Positions 40,765 to 49,200 of a stretch of 64,000 nucleotides of DNA are shown piece by piece. How positions within the stretch are numbered: position 1 is the first letter of the stretch; every line of letters starts with the position of its first letter. A program made the translations under genes and the position numbers. The DNA lies in assembly GCF_004345645.1 (NCBI RefSeq), contig NZ_SLWS01000015.1, positions 62,001-126,000 on the forward strand, in the 5' to 3' direction. Source of the stretch: Actinocrispum wychmicini (GTDB lineage: Bacteria; Actinomycetota; Actinomycetes; Mycobacteriales; Pseudonocardiaceae). Under the pieces are notes generated by a model that saw nothing but the letters and a program-made list of their open reading frames with translations, made no database searches and had not been told where the DNA came from.

Positions 40765-41613
40765 ATGGATCAGGTGGCCGAGACGTTCGAGGCCCAGCGC
40801 GACCGGCTGCTCGCGATCGGCCACCGCATGCTCGGTTCGCACGCCGACGCCGAGGACGTGGTCCAGGAGGCGTGGCTGCGGCTCGCCCGCCAGGACACCG
40901 CGACCATCGACAACCTGCCCGGCTGGCTGACCACAGTGGTCGGCCGGATCTGCCTCGACGTCCTGCGGTCCCGCCACACCCATCCCGAGGCGCCTTACGA
41001 CGATCTCGTCGTGACGGTCGACGACGGCCCCACGCCGGACGACCAAGTGGCGCTCGCCGACTCGGTGGGCCTCGCGCTCGCCGCCATCCTCAGGTCGCTG
41101 CAGCCGAGCGAGCGGCTGGCGTTCGTGCTGCACGACCTGTTCCTGGTGCCGTTCGACGAGATCGGCCGGATCGTCGGCAGGTCCACCGACGCCGCCAAGA
41201 TGCTCGCCAGCCGCGCCCGCCGAAAGGTGCGGACGCCCGAGCGGCTGACGATCGCCCGGCAGGAGCAGCGGCAGGTGATCGAGGCGTTCCGCGCGGCCGC
41301 GCTCGGTGGTGATTTCGAGGAACTGCTGCGCCTGCTCGACCCGGACGTGAAGCTGACCGTCGACACCCCGGACGGCATGGTCGTCATCCTCGGCGCCACG
41401 AAGGTCGCGACCGGCGCCCGGATGTCCGGCGGCGAGGGTGTTCAGTTCCGGGCCGTGCTCGTCGACGGCCTGCCCGGGTACGTCTCCTGGCGTCCGGACG
41501 GAACTCCGGTGTCGATCATCGCGTTCACCGTCGTCGACGGCCGGATCGTCCGGGTCACGGTGGTCACCGACCCGGCCAAGCTGCGGTCGATGGACCTGCC
41601 TGATCCACAGTAG
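40765..41613 (+). CDS. sigJ: ECF sigma factor, ECF41/SigJ type with SnoaL-like C-terminal domain
   Basis: A 282-residue extracytoplasmic-function sigma. Sigma-2 (~8-75) has GSHADAEDVVQEAWLRL; sigma-4 (~115-170) has LQPSERLAFVLHDLFLVPFDEI and the HTH. A ~110-residue SnoaL/NTF2-like domain follows (~180-282), ending with DPAKL, the counterpart of the NPDKL motif of ECF41 members. In that family the C-terminal domain replaces a separate anti-sigma factor. ATG at 40765 with GGAAGG 8 bases upstream; the frame to 40264 is just antisense to the AhpD-like gene. Predicted to transcribe itself and the AhpD-like gene. Confidence 0.93.
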   Translation: MDQVAETFEAQRDRLLAIGHRMLGSHADAEDVVQEAWLRLARQDTATIDNLPGWLTTVVGRICLDVLRSRHTHPEAPYDDLVVTVDDGPTPDDQVALADSVGLALAAILRSLQPSERLAFVLHDLFLVPFDEIGRIVGRSTDAAKMLASRARRKVRTPERLTIARQEQRQVIEAFRAAALGGDFEELLRLLDPDVKLTVDTPDGMVVILGATKVATGARMSGGEGVQFRAVLVDGLPGYVSWRPDGTPVSIIAFTVVDGRIVRVTVVTDPAKLRSMDLPDPQ

Positions 41614-41614
41614 A

Positions 41615-41653
41615 CAACGGGGCCACTCGCCCCAACGTCGAGTGGCCCCGTTG
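41615..41653. terminator. 15-bp perfect hairpin, bidirectional terminator
   Basis: CAACGGGGCCACTCG (41615-41629) pairs perfectly with CGAGTGGCCCCGTTG (41639-41653) over a 9-base loop. It begins 2 bases after the sigma-gene stop and ends 18 bases before the symporter stop on the other strand, so it can end both convergent transcripts. No T-tract on either side. Confidence 0.88.
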
Positions 41654-41670
41654 CTTCCTCCAGCCCTCGG

Positions 41671-43263
41671 TCAGTGCACGACCGCCTTCTCCGCGCCCGC
41701 TCCGGTGAGGGCGCGCACCTCCATCTCGGCGTACTTGGCGTCGTTGCGTTCCCCGGAAACCATGGTCCCGATCCAGCCGAGGAGGAACGACACCGGAATC
41801 GACACCAGACCAGGGTTGGTCAACGGGAACCAGTCCATGTGACCACCCGGGAACATCGCGGTGGCCGGCCCGGACACCGCGGGCGAGAAGATGATCAGCA
41901 CCAGGCAGACCCCGAGGCCGCCGTAGATGCTCCACAGCGCGCCCTGCGTGTTGAACCGCTTCCAGAACAGCGAGTACAGGATTGTCGGCAGGTTCGCCGA
42001 CGCGGCGATCGCGAACGCCAAAGCCACGAGGAACGCCACGTTCTGGCCGTTGGCGACGATGCCGCCGACGATCGCCGCGGCACCGATCACTACCGCGGTG
42101 ATCCGGGCGACCCTGACCTCCTTCTCCGGGGACGCCTCGCCTTTCTTGATGACGTTGGCGTAGACGTCGTGTGCGAAGGAGGCGGACGCGGTGATCGTCA
42201 AGCCGGCGACGACCGCGAGGATCGTCGCGAACGCCACGGCCGCGATCAACCCCAGCAGCACCGGACCGCCCAGCGCCTGGGCCAGCAGCGGCGCGGCCGA
42301 GTTGCCCTTGCCGGGCGCGGCGTTGATCGCCTTCGGACCGACGATCGCGCCGGCGCCGTAGCCGAGAACCAGGGTGAACAGGTAGAAGATGCCGATCAGC
42401 CAGATGGCCCAGACCACCGACTTGCGCGCCTCCTTGGCCGACGGCACGGTGTAGAACCGCATCAGCACGTGCGGCAGGCCGGCCGTGCCCAGGACCAGGG
42501 CGAGCGCCAGGGACACGAAGTCGAGCTGCGTGATCCCGGTCTTGCCGTACTGCTTGCCGGGGTCCAACGCGCCCGAGACGTTCTTGGCGGCGTCACCGAG
42601 CAGTGTCGACAGGTTGAGGCCGTACTTGCCGAGCACCCACAACGTCATCGCGGCCGCGCCGACGATCAGCAACGCCGCCTTGATGATCTGCACCCACGTG
42701 GTGCCCTTCATCCCGCCGATGAGCACGTACAGGATCATGATCACGCCGACCACCGAGATCACCACGGCCTGGCCGACGTTGCCGTCGATACCCAGCAGCA
42801 ACGAGATCAGGCCGCCGGCGCCGGCCATCTGCGCGAGCAGGTAGAACAGGCTGACGACCAAAGTGGAAGTGGCCGCCGCCGCACGCACTGGGCGTTGCCG
42901 CATCCGGAACGCCAGCACATCACCCATCGTGTACTTGCCTGTGTTCCGCAGCAGCTCCGCGACCAGCAACAACGCCACCAGCCAGGCCACCAGGAACCCG
43001 ATCGAGTACAGGAAACCGTCGTAGCCGTTCAACGCGATCAGGCCGGCGATCCCGAGAAACGACGCCGCGGACAGATAGTCGCCCGAGATCGCGATCCCGT
43101 TCTGCGCGCCGGTGAACGCGCGACCGGCCGCGTAGTAGTCCGCGGCCGTCCTTTGGTTGCGGGACGCCCGGAAGACCACGAAAAGCGTGATCACCACGAA
43201 CGCCCCGAAGATCGAGATGTTGAGGGTGGGGTTGGACCCGGAGACCCCTTCGGCGAGGGTCAT
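41671..43263 (-). CDS. Cation/acetate (monocarboxylate) symporter, ActP/MctC type
   Basis: A 530-residue, 13-14 helix sodium:solute symporter (SSS family). Signatures include ADYYAAGRAFTGAQNGIAISGDYLSAAS, read as ADYYAAGRAFTG and GIAISGDYLSAASFLG (sodium-site helices), GTAGLPHVLMRFYTVP and the conserved TITASASFAHDVYANV. The nearest families take up acetate, pyruvate or propionate with Na+ or H+. The ATG overlaps the stop of the small DUF485 gene (ATGA), the standard yjcH-actP arrangement. A strong hairpin terminator follows it. Confidence 0.93.
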   Translation of the reverse strand: MTLAEGVSGSNPTLNISIFGAFVVITLFVVFRASRNQRTAADYYAAGRAFTGAQNGIAISGDYLSAASFLGIAGLIALNGYDGFLYSIGFLVAWLVALLLVAELLRNTGKYTMGDVLAFRMRQRPVRAAAATSTLVVSLFYLLAQMAGAGGLISLLLGIDGNVGQAVVISVVGVIMILYVLIGGMKGTTWVQIIKAALLIVGAAAMTLWVLGKYGLNLSTLLGDAAKNVSGALDPGKQYGKTGITQLDFVSLALALVLGTAGLPHVLMRFYTVPSAKEARKSVVWAIWLIGIFYLFTLVLGYGAGAIVGPKAINAAPGKGNSAAPLLAQALGGPVLLGLIAAVAFATILAVVAGLTITASASFAHDVYANVIKKGEASPEKEVRVARITAVVIGAAAIVGGIVANGQNVAFLVALAFAIAASANLPTILYSLFWKRFNTQGALWSIYGGLGVCLVLIIFSPAVSGPATAMFPGGHMDWFPLTNPGLVSIPVSFLLGWIGTMVSGERNDAKYAEMEVRALTGAGAEKAVVH

Positions 43264-43604
43264 TCGCTGGCTCCCTCGATCTGCTCGCGGATCTTCTCGG
43301 CCTGCGGGTCGATCCTTCGGTTGGCGTACCGCACGTACAGGCCGGTGATCACGAACGTGGAGACGAACTGCAGCAGGCCGAAGATCAGGGCGACGTTGAT
43401 GTTGCCGACCACCTTGGTGGACATGAAGCCGTGCGCGTAGTCCGCGAGCAGCACGTACACCAGGTACCAGACCAGGAACAGACCGGCCATCGGGAACACG
43501 AACCGCCGCAGCCTGCGCCGCAGCTCGGCGAAGTCGGGACTGGCCTGGACGGCGAGCCAGTCCTCGGCGTCCGGTGGCCTGGTTTCAGGCGAGACGGTAC
43601 TCAC
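43260..43604 (-). CDS. DUF485 (YjcH-like) small membrane partner of the symporter
   Basis: A 114-residue protein with two hydrophobic helices (about 45-65 and 75-97). It contains the DUF485 pattern SPDFAELRRRLRRFVFP before helix 1 and ITGLYVRYANRRIDPQAEKI after helix 2. The GTG at 43604 is preceded by GGGAGG, which fixes the start; the longer frame crosses a palindromic control site. DUF485 proteins are co-encoded with ActP symporters and presumed to aid their assembly or activity. Confidence 0.9.
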   Translation of the reverse strand: MSTVSPETRPPDAEDWLAVQASPDFAELRRRLRRFVFPMAGLFLVWYLVYVLLADYAHGFMSTKVVGNINVALIFGLLQFVSTFVITGLYVRYANRRIDPQAEKIREQIEGASE

Positions 43605-43622
43605 GCAACCTCCCAGTGGCGG

Positions 43623-43640
43623 GTGTGTTCCGCGACACAC
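43623..43640 (-). promoter_or_regulatory. Crp/GlxR-like palindrome upstream of the DUF485-symporter operon
   Basis: GTGTGT-TCCGCG-ACACAC, a perfect 6+6+6 inverted repeat that contains TGTG-N8-CACA, the core of Crp/GlxR-type boxes. It lies 19-36 bases before the GTG of the DUF485 gene. Control of acetate/monocarboxylate uptake by cAMP-dependent regulators is known in related actinobacteria; here it is inferred from the motif alone. Confidence 0.55.
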
Positions 43641-43666
43641 TAGGTAACGTGATCAACTAACTCCAA

Positions 43667-45406
43667 TCAGTCGCGGACGAACCGCCGAACCACGCGACGA
43701 ACGGTCGACGAACGGTCGGTGCCGCCGGACAAGTGGTCCACGTCACTTTCCCGCAGATGCAGCCGCAGCATCGCGTCCCGGCTCCACGCCGGCGGCCGGC
43801 CGAGCAGCGAGACCACCACCATGGTGCCGAACGCGAGCGGAACCGCCCAGGGGGCGGGCTGCGCCACCAGGATCGCCACCCACCCGTGCACCTCCGGCCC
43901 CCACAGCGTGGCGACGATCGCGCCGGCGGTCGCCAGCAGGCCGACGGCCACTCCGGCGATCGCGCCGGGCGCGGTCAGCCTCGACCACCATATGCCAAGC
44001 ACGAGCAACGGGCAGAACGTCGCCGCGGCCACGGTGAAACCCCACGTCACCAACGTGTTCGTGTCCATCCTGGCGGCCGGCAGGGCCAGCAGGACGACCG
44101 CGGCGGCGGCCACCACGACCGTGACCCGCAGCTGCCGCAGGCCACCGGCGAGCAGGTCGTGCGAGATCGCGCCGGAGACCACCAGCAGCAACCCGAGGGA
44201 TGTGGCCAGGAACGCGGCGATGGCCCCGGCAGTGAGGGCCACGGTGAACGCGTCACCCCAGGGCCCCTGGTCGACCTCGGCCGGAAGCGCCACGACCGCG
44301 ATGTCCGTGGTGCCCGACAGATAAAGCTGCGGGACGAGCACGCGCCCCAGGACGCCGTAAATCCCTGGGAACAGGTAGAACGCGCTCAGCAGCACGACCG
44401 TGAGGGCCGCCGTCCTTCGTGCCGCACGGCCGTCCGGGCTGGTGTGGAATCGCATGAGGACATGTGGAAGTCCCATCGTGCCAAGCATTGTCGCGAGCAG
44501 GACGGCCCAGGTGCCGAGCAGCGGCTGGCCTGCGTTCTGCACGTCGAGCAACGGTCTTTCCCACCCCGGACCGCCGGGCGGGGACTGTCCGCGCAGCCCG
44601 GGAACCGCGCTGCCGTCCGGGAACACGAACGACTGGCCGGCTTGGACTTCGAACTCCCCCACCGGCAACGTGAGCGTCTGGCCATCGGCGGCGCGAACGG
44701 CCGTCGGTTCGCGGACCTCAAGGGTGACAGGGGACCGGAACGTCACCGGTGTGTCGTGGGCGAAGTGGGTGAACTCGACCGGGCGCAGGGCCTCGTCCCG
44801 GACCTCCGGCCCGACCCGCAGCAGCAGCCACACCGCCGGCACGATGAACAGCACCAGCTTGAGGCAGAACTGGAACGCCTGGACGTAGGTCGCCGCCCGC
44901 ATCCCGCCCAGTGCCAACGTGATGCTCACGGCCGCGCCCGCGATGACGACCCCGACCCAGTACGGTGTCCGGCTCACGACACCCAGGACGAGCCCGGCCG
45001 CCCGGAACTGCGGCACCAGGTAGAGCACGCCGATGACGATGATCGTGACCGCCGCCAACCGTCTTAGTGGCGGCGACGCGAGCCGTGCCTCCGCGAAGTC
45101 CGGCACGGTCAACGCGCCCGACCGACGCATCGGCGCGGCCACAAGCGCCAGCATCGCGATGTACCCGGCGGTGAACCCGACCGGATACCAAAGCGCCCCC
45201 ACGCCGTCCTTGACGACCAGCCCGGAAACCCCGAGGAACGACGCGGCCGACAGGTACTCCCCGGACACGGCCGCGGAGTTGAGCAGCGGCGAGATCCGTC
45301 TGGACGCGACCAGGAAGTCGGACGTGCTGCGCATGGCCGCGACCCCGCGCAACCCGACCAGCAACGTCACGATCACCACCGGAATGACGGCCAGGGCGGC
45401 GATCAC
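43667..45406 (-). CDS. Second sodium:solute (carboxylate) symporter
   Basis: A 579-residue SSS transporter, clearly paralogous to the downstream one: SGEYLSAASFLGVSGLVV, GTMGLPHVLMRFHTSP and SGAISHDLLAGGLR are the matching landmarks. It carries an extra ~75-residue loop (about residues 215-290) rich in beta-prone sequence (FRSPVTLEVREPTAV, LTLPVGEFEV) that the first symporter lacks, probably an extracytoplasmic insertion. GTG start overlapping the stop of the small membrane gene (GTGA). Encoded downstream of the LytS/LytTR genes, so likely part of their regulated operon. Confidence 0.92.
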   Translation of the reverse strand: MIAALAVIPVVIVTLLVGLRGVAAMRSTSDFLVASRRISPLLNSAAVSGEYLSAASFLGVSGLVVKDGVGALWYPVGFTAGYIAMLALVAAPMRRSGALTVPDFAEARLASPPLRRLAAVTIIVIGVLYLVPQFRAAGLVLGVVSRTPYWVGVVIAGAAVSITLALGGMRAATYVQAFQFCLKLVLFIVPAVWLLLRVGPEVRDEALRPVEFTHFAHDTPVTFRSPVTLEVREPTAVRAADGQTLTLPVGEFEVQAGQSFVFPDGSAVPGLRGQSPPGGPGWERPLLDVQNAGQPLLGTWAVLLATMLGTMGLPHVLMRFHTSPDGRAARRTAALTVVLLSAFYLFPGIYGVLGRVLVPQLYLSGTTDIAVVALPAEVDQGPWGDAFTVALTAGAIAAFLATSLGLLLVVSGAISHDLLAGGLRQLRVTVVVAAAAVVLLALPAARMDTNTLVTWGFTVAAATFCPLLVLGIWWSRLTAPGAIAGVAVGLLATAGAIVATLWGPEVHGWVAILVAQPAPWAVPLAFGTMVVVSLLGRPPAWSRDAMLRLHLRESDVDHLSGGTDRSSTVRRVVRRFVRD

Positions 45407-45750
45407 GACTGGTCCTCGGGCTGTTCGGCCCTACGCAACTGCCACAACGCCAGGAAAACCATCGCCGGGAACGGCACGGCCACCACCAGCACCCACGACA
45501 GCGGGATTCCGATGAGCCGCACGGCGTCCAACACCGGCCAGACCGCGAACACCAAGGGCAGCAGCAGGACCAGCGCGAACAGCCAGGCCACCGCCACGAT
45601 CGCGCGGCGCCGTTGGATCCGGAACAGAGCAAGCGCTTGCTCGGCGTCCTTGGGGTCCAGGCGAGGTGCGCGCCATCGCGCCCGAGACCTCCTGCGGGCG
45701 TGCGCGAGCCGTGTCTGCGGACTGGTCACGGCGACCCGGCGGTGCGGCAT
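45403..45750 (-). CDS. Small two-helix membrane protein, DUF485-like symporter partner
   Basis: A 115-residue protein with a basic N-terminal third (LAHARRRSRARWR), then two hydrophobic helices (about 50-70 and 78-100) and an acidic tail (RRAEQPEDQS). It occupies the same position relative to the second symporter as the DUF485 gene does to the first, with a GTGA overlap, so it is probably a diverged functional counterpart. The ATG overlaps the LytTR stop by one base (TGATG). No direct sequence proof of DUF485 membership. Confidence 0.78.
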   Translation of the reverse strand: MPHRRVAVTSPQTRLAHARRRSRARWRAPRLDPKDAEQALALFRIQRRRAIVAVAWLFALVLLLPLVFAVWPVLDAVRLIGIPLSWVLVVAVPFPAMVFLALWQLRRAEQPEDQS

Positions 45751-46481
45751 CAGGACCGCCAGTCGAGGTCGCCGCGCTGCGCCGCCCGCAGCAGCCTTTG
45801 CCGCAGTTCCCGGGAATGCCGCCGGGAGACCGGCACGTCCCCCAGGTCGGTGTGCGCGAGCAGGCCACCGGCCGAGTCGCTGCGCAGCTCGCGGACCGAG
45901 CCAAGGGCCACCAGGAACCCCCGGTGCACTCGGGCGAATCCTGCGTTCTCCCAATACTCTTGGAGTCGGGACAGCGGCATCCGCACCAGGTACGCGCCGG
46001 TCCGGGTGTGCAGTCGCACGTAGTCTCCATGTGCCTCAACGAACTGGACGTCACTTCTGCGGACATACTTGGTCCGTCCGCCGACTTCGACCGGCAACGC
46101 GGCCATGGTGTCCACAGGCGACACGGTCCGTTTGTTCACCCGCGCCAACGTGTCCGCCAGGCGCTCCGCGCGCAACGGCTTCAGCAGGTAGTCGACCGCG
46201 CCGATGCCGAACGCCGCCACCGCGTGCTCCTCGTGCGCGGTGACGAAGACGATCACCGGCGGCTCGGACAGCCTGGTCAGCAGCGAGGCCAGCTCCAGCC
46301 CGTCCAGCGCGGGCATCGAGATGTCCAGGAACACCACGTCGAACCGGTCGGACTGGATCATCCGGAGCGCGGTCAGCGGGTCCTGCGCGCCGACGACCGA
46401 CGTGACCTCGGGGGCGTCCCGCAGCATCCGGCAGAGCTCGTCCAGAGCCGCGGGCACGTCGTCGACGGCCAGGACTCTCAC
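45750..46481 (-). CDS. LytTR-family response regulator
   Basis: A 243-residue regulator. The receiver domain (~1-118) has acidic pocket VDD, phospho-acceptor Asp in VVFLDISMPALDGLEL (about 52), VFVTAHEEHA and DYLLKPL. The LytTR DNA-binding domain (~140-238) has VQFVEAHGDYVRLHT and FARVHRGFLV. GTG at 46481 overlaps the kinase stop (GTGA). Encoded between its kinase and two symporters, like BtsR/YpdB-type systems that sense external carboxylates and induce their transporters. That functional reading is by analogy. Confidence 0.93.
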   Translation of the reverse strand: MRVLAVDDVPAALDELCRMLRDAPEVTSVVGAQDPLTALRMIQSDRFDVVFLDISMPALDGLELASLLTRLSEPPVIVFVTAHEEHAVAAFGIGAVDYLLKPLRAERLADTLARVNKRTVSPVDTMAALPVEVGGRTKYVRRSDVQFVEAHGDYVRLHTRTGAYLVRMPLSRLQEYWENAGFARVHRGFLVALGSVRELRSDSAGGLLAHTDLGDVPVSRRHSRELRQRLLRAAQRGDLDWRS

Positions 46482-47500
46482 GGCATCACCCCCGGTTGGA
46501 ACATCGGCACGCGGACCACCACGCGGGTCCCCGCACCCACCGCCGTCTCGACCACCAGGCCGAACCACGACCCGTAGACACTCCGCAGCCGACGGTCCAC
46601 ATTGGTCAGTCCGACGCTGTCCGCCGCGCCGTGCCCGGCGAGGATCCGCGCGGCCGCGGCCGGGTCCATGCCGCTCCCGTCGTCCTCGATGCTGATCACG
46701 CAGTCCGATCCCTCCGCCTCGCCGCGCACGAGGATCTGGCCGGGTGACGACCGCGGTTCGATCCCGTGCCGTACAGCGTTCTCCACCAACGGCTGCAGCA
46801 CCAGGTACGGGATGGCCACGGCCAGCACTTCGGGCGCGACCCGGATCTGCACGCGCAGCCGTTCGCCCAGCAGTGCGCGTTGCAACGTCAGGTACGTCTC
46901 GATGGCGTGGAACTCGGCGGCCACGGTCGTGTAGTCGCCGTGCCGGGCCAGGCTGTAACGGGTGTAGTCGGCGAAGTCCAGCATCAGCTCCCGGGACCGG
47001 TCCGGATCGGACCGCACCAGCGAGGCGATCACGGTCAACGCGTTGTACACGAAGTGCGGCGAGATCTCGGCCCGCAACGCCCGCAGCTCGGCCTGGTCGG
47101 CCAACGCGTCCAACCTCGTCCGTTCCAGGGCTGAACTCACCCAGTCGGCGACTTCCCGGACCGCGGACATCCGGTGGGCGCCCGCCACCACGAGCACCCC
47201 GGCCAGTTCGTCGCGGACAAGCAGCGGCAGGGCCACCACCGGCGGCCGGCCGGCCTTGACCTCCCTGTGCAGGACGTCCTCCACCAACGCGGCGATGTCC
47301 ACGTCCGACGGCGGGCTGCCGGCCCACTCGACCGTCCCGGTCAGGTCCGCGAGCCCGATCCCGGCCACGCCCAGCAACCGCCGGATGCCCCGCGCGGCGG
47401 CCCGCACCCGCGGTCCGGACAGGCCGCCGGCCAGGTCGCCGGCGATCCGCCGGGCCGTGCCCAGGGTGACCGCCGGCGAGGGGGACCGAACCAACGCCAT
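46478..47500 (-). CDS. LytS-family sensor histidine kinase
   Basis: A 340-residue kinase lacking transmembrane helices. Residues ~30-130 resemble a GAF sensor. The HisKA_7TM-type phospho-acceptor is EISPHFVYNALTVIASLV (about 145-162). The ATPase has LVENAVRHGI (N-box), EDDGSGMD (G1) and VGLTNVDRRLR. ATG at 47500 with AAGGAGA 8-14 bases upstream. As it is soluble, it probably reads an intracellular signal or relies on a membrane partner, possibly a symporter. First gene of a five-to-six gene minus-strand operon. Confidence 0.92.
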   Translation of the reverse strand: MALVRSPSPAVTLGTARRIAGDLAGGLSGPRVRAAARGIRRLLGVAGIGLADLTGTVEWAGSPPSDVDIAALVEDVLHREVKAGRPPVVALPLLVRDELAGVLVVAGAHRMSAVREVADWVSSALERTRLDALADQAELRALRAEISPHFVYNALTVIASLVRSDPDRSRELMLDFADYTRYSLARHGDYTTVAAEFHAIETYLTLQRALLGERLRVQIRVAPEVLAVAIPYLVLQPLVENAVRHGIEPRSSPGQILVRGEAEGSDCVISIEDDGSGMDPAAAARILAGHGAADSVGLTNVDRRLRSVYGSWFGLVVETAVGAGTRVVVRVPMFQPGVMP

Positions 47501-47548
47501 CAGAAAATCTCCTTGCCACGTCCGGCCCAGATCCTACGATCACCACCT

Positions 47549-48472
47549 ATGGTCACGCCCGGACTGGAACTGTGCCGCCGTTACTACTTCGAGGCGGTGG
47601 CGCCGCTGCTCCGCGAGCATTTCGGTGACCTGCCGCATTCCGCCGCCCTGATCGGCACCGGCTCGGAGGTGTTGGGGTTCGACACCGAGCGATCCGCGGA
47701 CCACGAGTGGGGTCCCCGGTTCAAGTTGTTCACCCGTGACCGGCACGCCGGCATCACCGCGATGCTCGCCGACAAGCTGCCCAAGACGTTCCTCGGCTAT
47801 CCCACGAACTTCGCGCCGACCGAGAACGAGGGCGTGCGTTACATGACCTACACCGATGGCCCGGTCCACCATCGCGTGGAGGTCGCGGACCTGCGTGAGT
47901 GGCTCACCCGGCACCTCGGGTTCGACCCGGACGGCCCGATCGACTGGCTGGACGTCCCCACTCAGACGTTGCTGGAGGTCACCGCGGGCGAGGTCTTCCA
48001 CGACGGCCTTGACGAACTTGAAGCCGCCCGCGCGAAGCTGGCCTGGTATCCGACGGACGTGTGGCGTCAGGTCCTCGCGCGGGAATGGCGGGGCATCGCC
48101 GACGAGGAGGCGTTCGTCGGCCGATGCGGCGAGGTGGGCGACGAACTCGGGTCGGCGGTGGTCGCGGCCCGGATCGTGCGTCACCTCATGTGCCTGTGTC
48201 TGTTCATGGCCCGGAAGTACCCGCCGTACAGCAAATGGCTGGGCAGCGCGTTCGCGCGGTTGCCGGTCGACCTGCCGTTGCGGGAGGTGCTCGCGGCCAC
48301 CGACTGGAAGACGCGCGAGCGATATCTCACGCAGGCGTACGAGATCGTCGCCGCCCTGCACAACGGCCTCGGCCTGACCGCGCCGCTCGACACCAAGACG
48401 CGGCTGTACCACGACCGTCCGTTCCAGGTGTTGATGGCCGACCGGTTCGCCGAGGCGCTCACGGGCGCCTAG
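47549..48472 (+). CDS. DUF4037 protein with nucleotidyltransferase-like N-terminus
   Basis: A 307-residue protein matching the DUF4037 pattern: ALIGTGSEVLGFDTERSADHEWG (read as ALIGTGSEVLGFD and TERSADHEWG), i.e. a GS-x(n)-D-x(4)-D-H-E arrangement like a minimal nucleotidyltransferase active site. A conserved MARKYPPYSKWLGSAF follows in the C-terminal helical half. No small-molecule target is known. TACGAT lies 8 bases before the ATG, so it may be leaderless. Divergent from the LytS kinase; its last 4 bases overlap the convergent lipoprotein gene. Confidence 0.85.
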   Translation: MVTPGLELCRRYYFEAVAPLLREHFGDLPHSAALIGTGSEVLGFDTERSADHEWGPRFKLFTRDRHAGITAMLADKLPKTFLGYPTNFAPTENEGVRYMTYTDGPVHHRVEVADLREWLTRHLGFDPDGPIDWLDVPTQTLLEVTAGEVFHDGLDELEAARAKLAWYPTDVWRQVLAREWRGIADEEAFVGRCGEVGDELGSAVVAARIVRHLMCLCLFMARKYPPYSKWLGSAFARLPVDLPLREVLAATDWKTRERYLTQAYEIVAALHNGLGLTAPLDTKTRLYHDRPFQVLMADRFAEALTGA

Positions 48473-49101
48473 CGGCCGACGGCGAGGGTCTGCCTGGCCA
48501 GGAGGTAGGCCGGCATCATCTCGTCCAGCGTCTCCTGGTCGATGCCGCCGACCTTGACCACGACGACCTTGCCGCCGGCCTGCACCGCGATGGCGTACTC
48601 ACGGTGCTTCACACCGTCGAGGGACCGCTGGTAGGCGGCCTCCATGGCGTCCACACCGGTCAGTTTGACCGGGGTGAGCTTCGGTTGCTCGCTGTCCTTG
48701 CTCTTGTCGCCGTCGGCGAAGAGCTTCAGCTGTGACTCGACGTTCTCGCCGGGCTTTCCGCCCTGCCACACCCGGATCATGCCCAGCACGCCGGCTGGCT
48801 TTCCGTCGAGTTCGCACACCGGGCCGAACGAGCCGATGGTGAACGACTTCGCCGCGTCCGGCGGAATGGACTGGACCTTCCACTGCTTGGCGTGGGCGAA
48901 GGTGACCGGCAGTGCGCACGGCGAGCCGGAGCCGCCGACCGTGCCGCCCTCCTCGGCCGGCCCGACCTTGTCGGCGGCGACGCCGTCCGGCACCGGCACT
49001 TTGTTGTTCTTCGGATCGTTGGCACCAGTGGTGCCGCCGCTGCATCCGACCGTCAGCGTCGCCGTCAACGCGACCGCGGCCAGCCCCCAGGACCTGCGCA
49101 T
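48469..49101 (-). CDS. Secreted lipoprotein of unknown function
   Basis: A 210-residue protein with a classic lipoprotein signal: MRRSWGLAAVALTATLTVGC, where the last Cys is the lipidated residue. A Gly/Thr/Pro-rich tether and a ~140-residue alpha/beta domain with two further Cys (SPCALP and GPVCELDG) that could form a disulfide come next. The size and design resemble the DUF3558-type actinobacterial lipoproteins, but I cannot confirm that. ATG at 49101 has GGGGAA at good spacing, so it is preferred to 49128. Confidence 0.82.
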   Translation of the reverse strand: MRRSWGLAAVALTATLTVGCSGGTTGANDPKNNKVPVPDGVAADKVGPAEEGGTVGGSGSPCALPVTFAHAKQWKVQSIPPDAAKSFTIGSFGPVCELDGKPAGVLGMIRVWQGGKPGENVESQLKLFADGDKSKDSEQPKLTPVKLTGVDAMEAAYQRSLDGVKHREYAIAVQAGGKVVVVKVGGIDQETLDEMMPAYLLARQTLAVGR

Positions 49102-49200
49102 TTGTTCCCCGTTCCGCCCCTGTGTCATCGGCGGTCAGCATGACATACCGACATAACGGACCTCCACCAGGTTGTTCCGTACCGGGTTAGGTTCCAGATC

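Noticed and set aside
40677..40773. CCATGGATCA at both divergent starts (AhpD-like gene and sigma gene)
   Set aside because: A 10-base similarity around two ATG codons; it may be chance and is not needed to explain the well-defined promoters between them.
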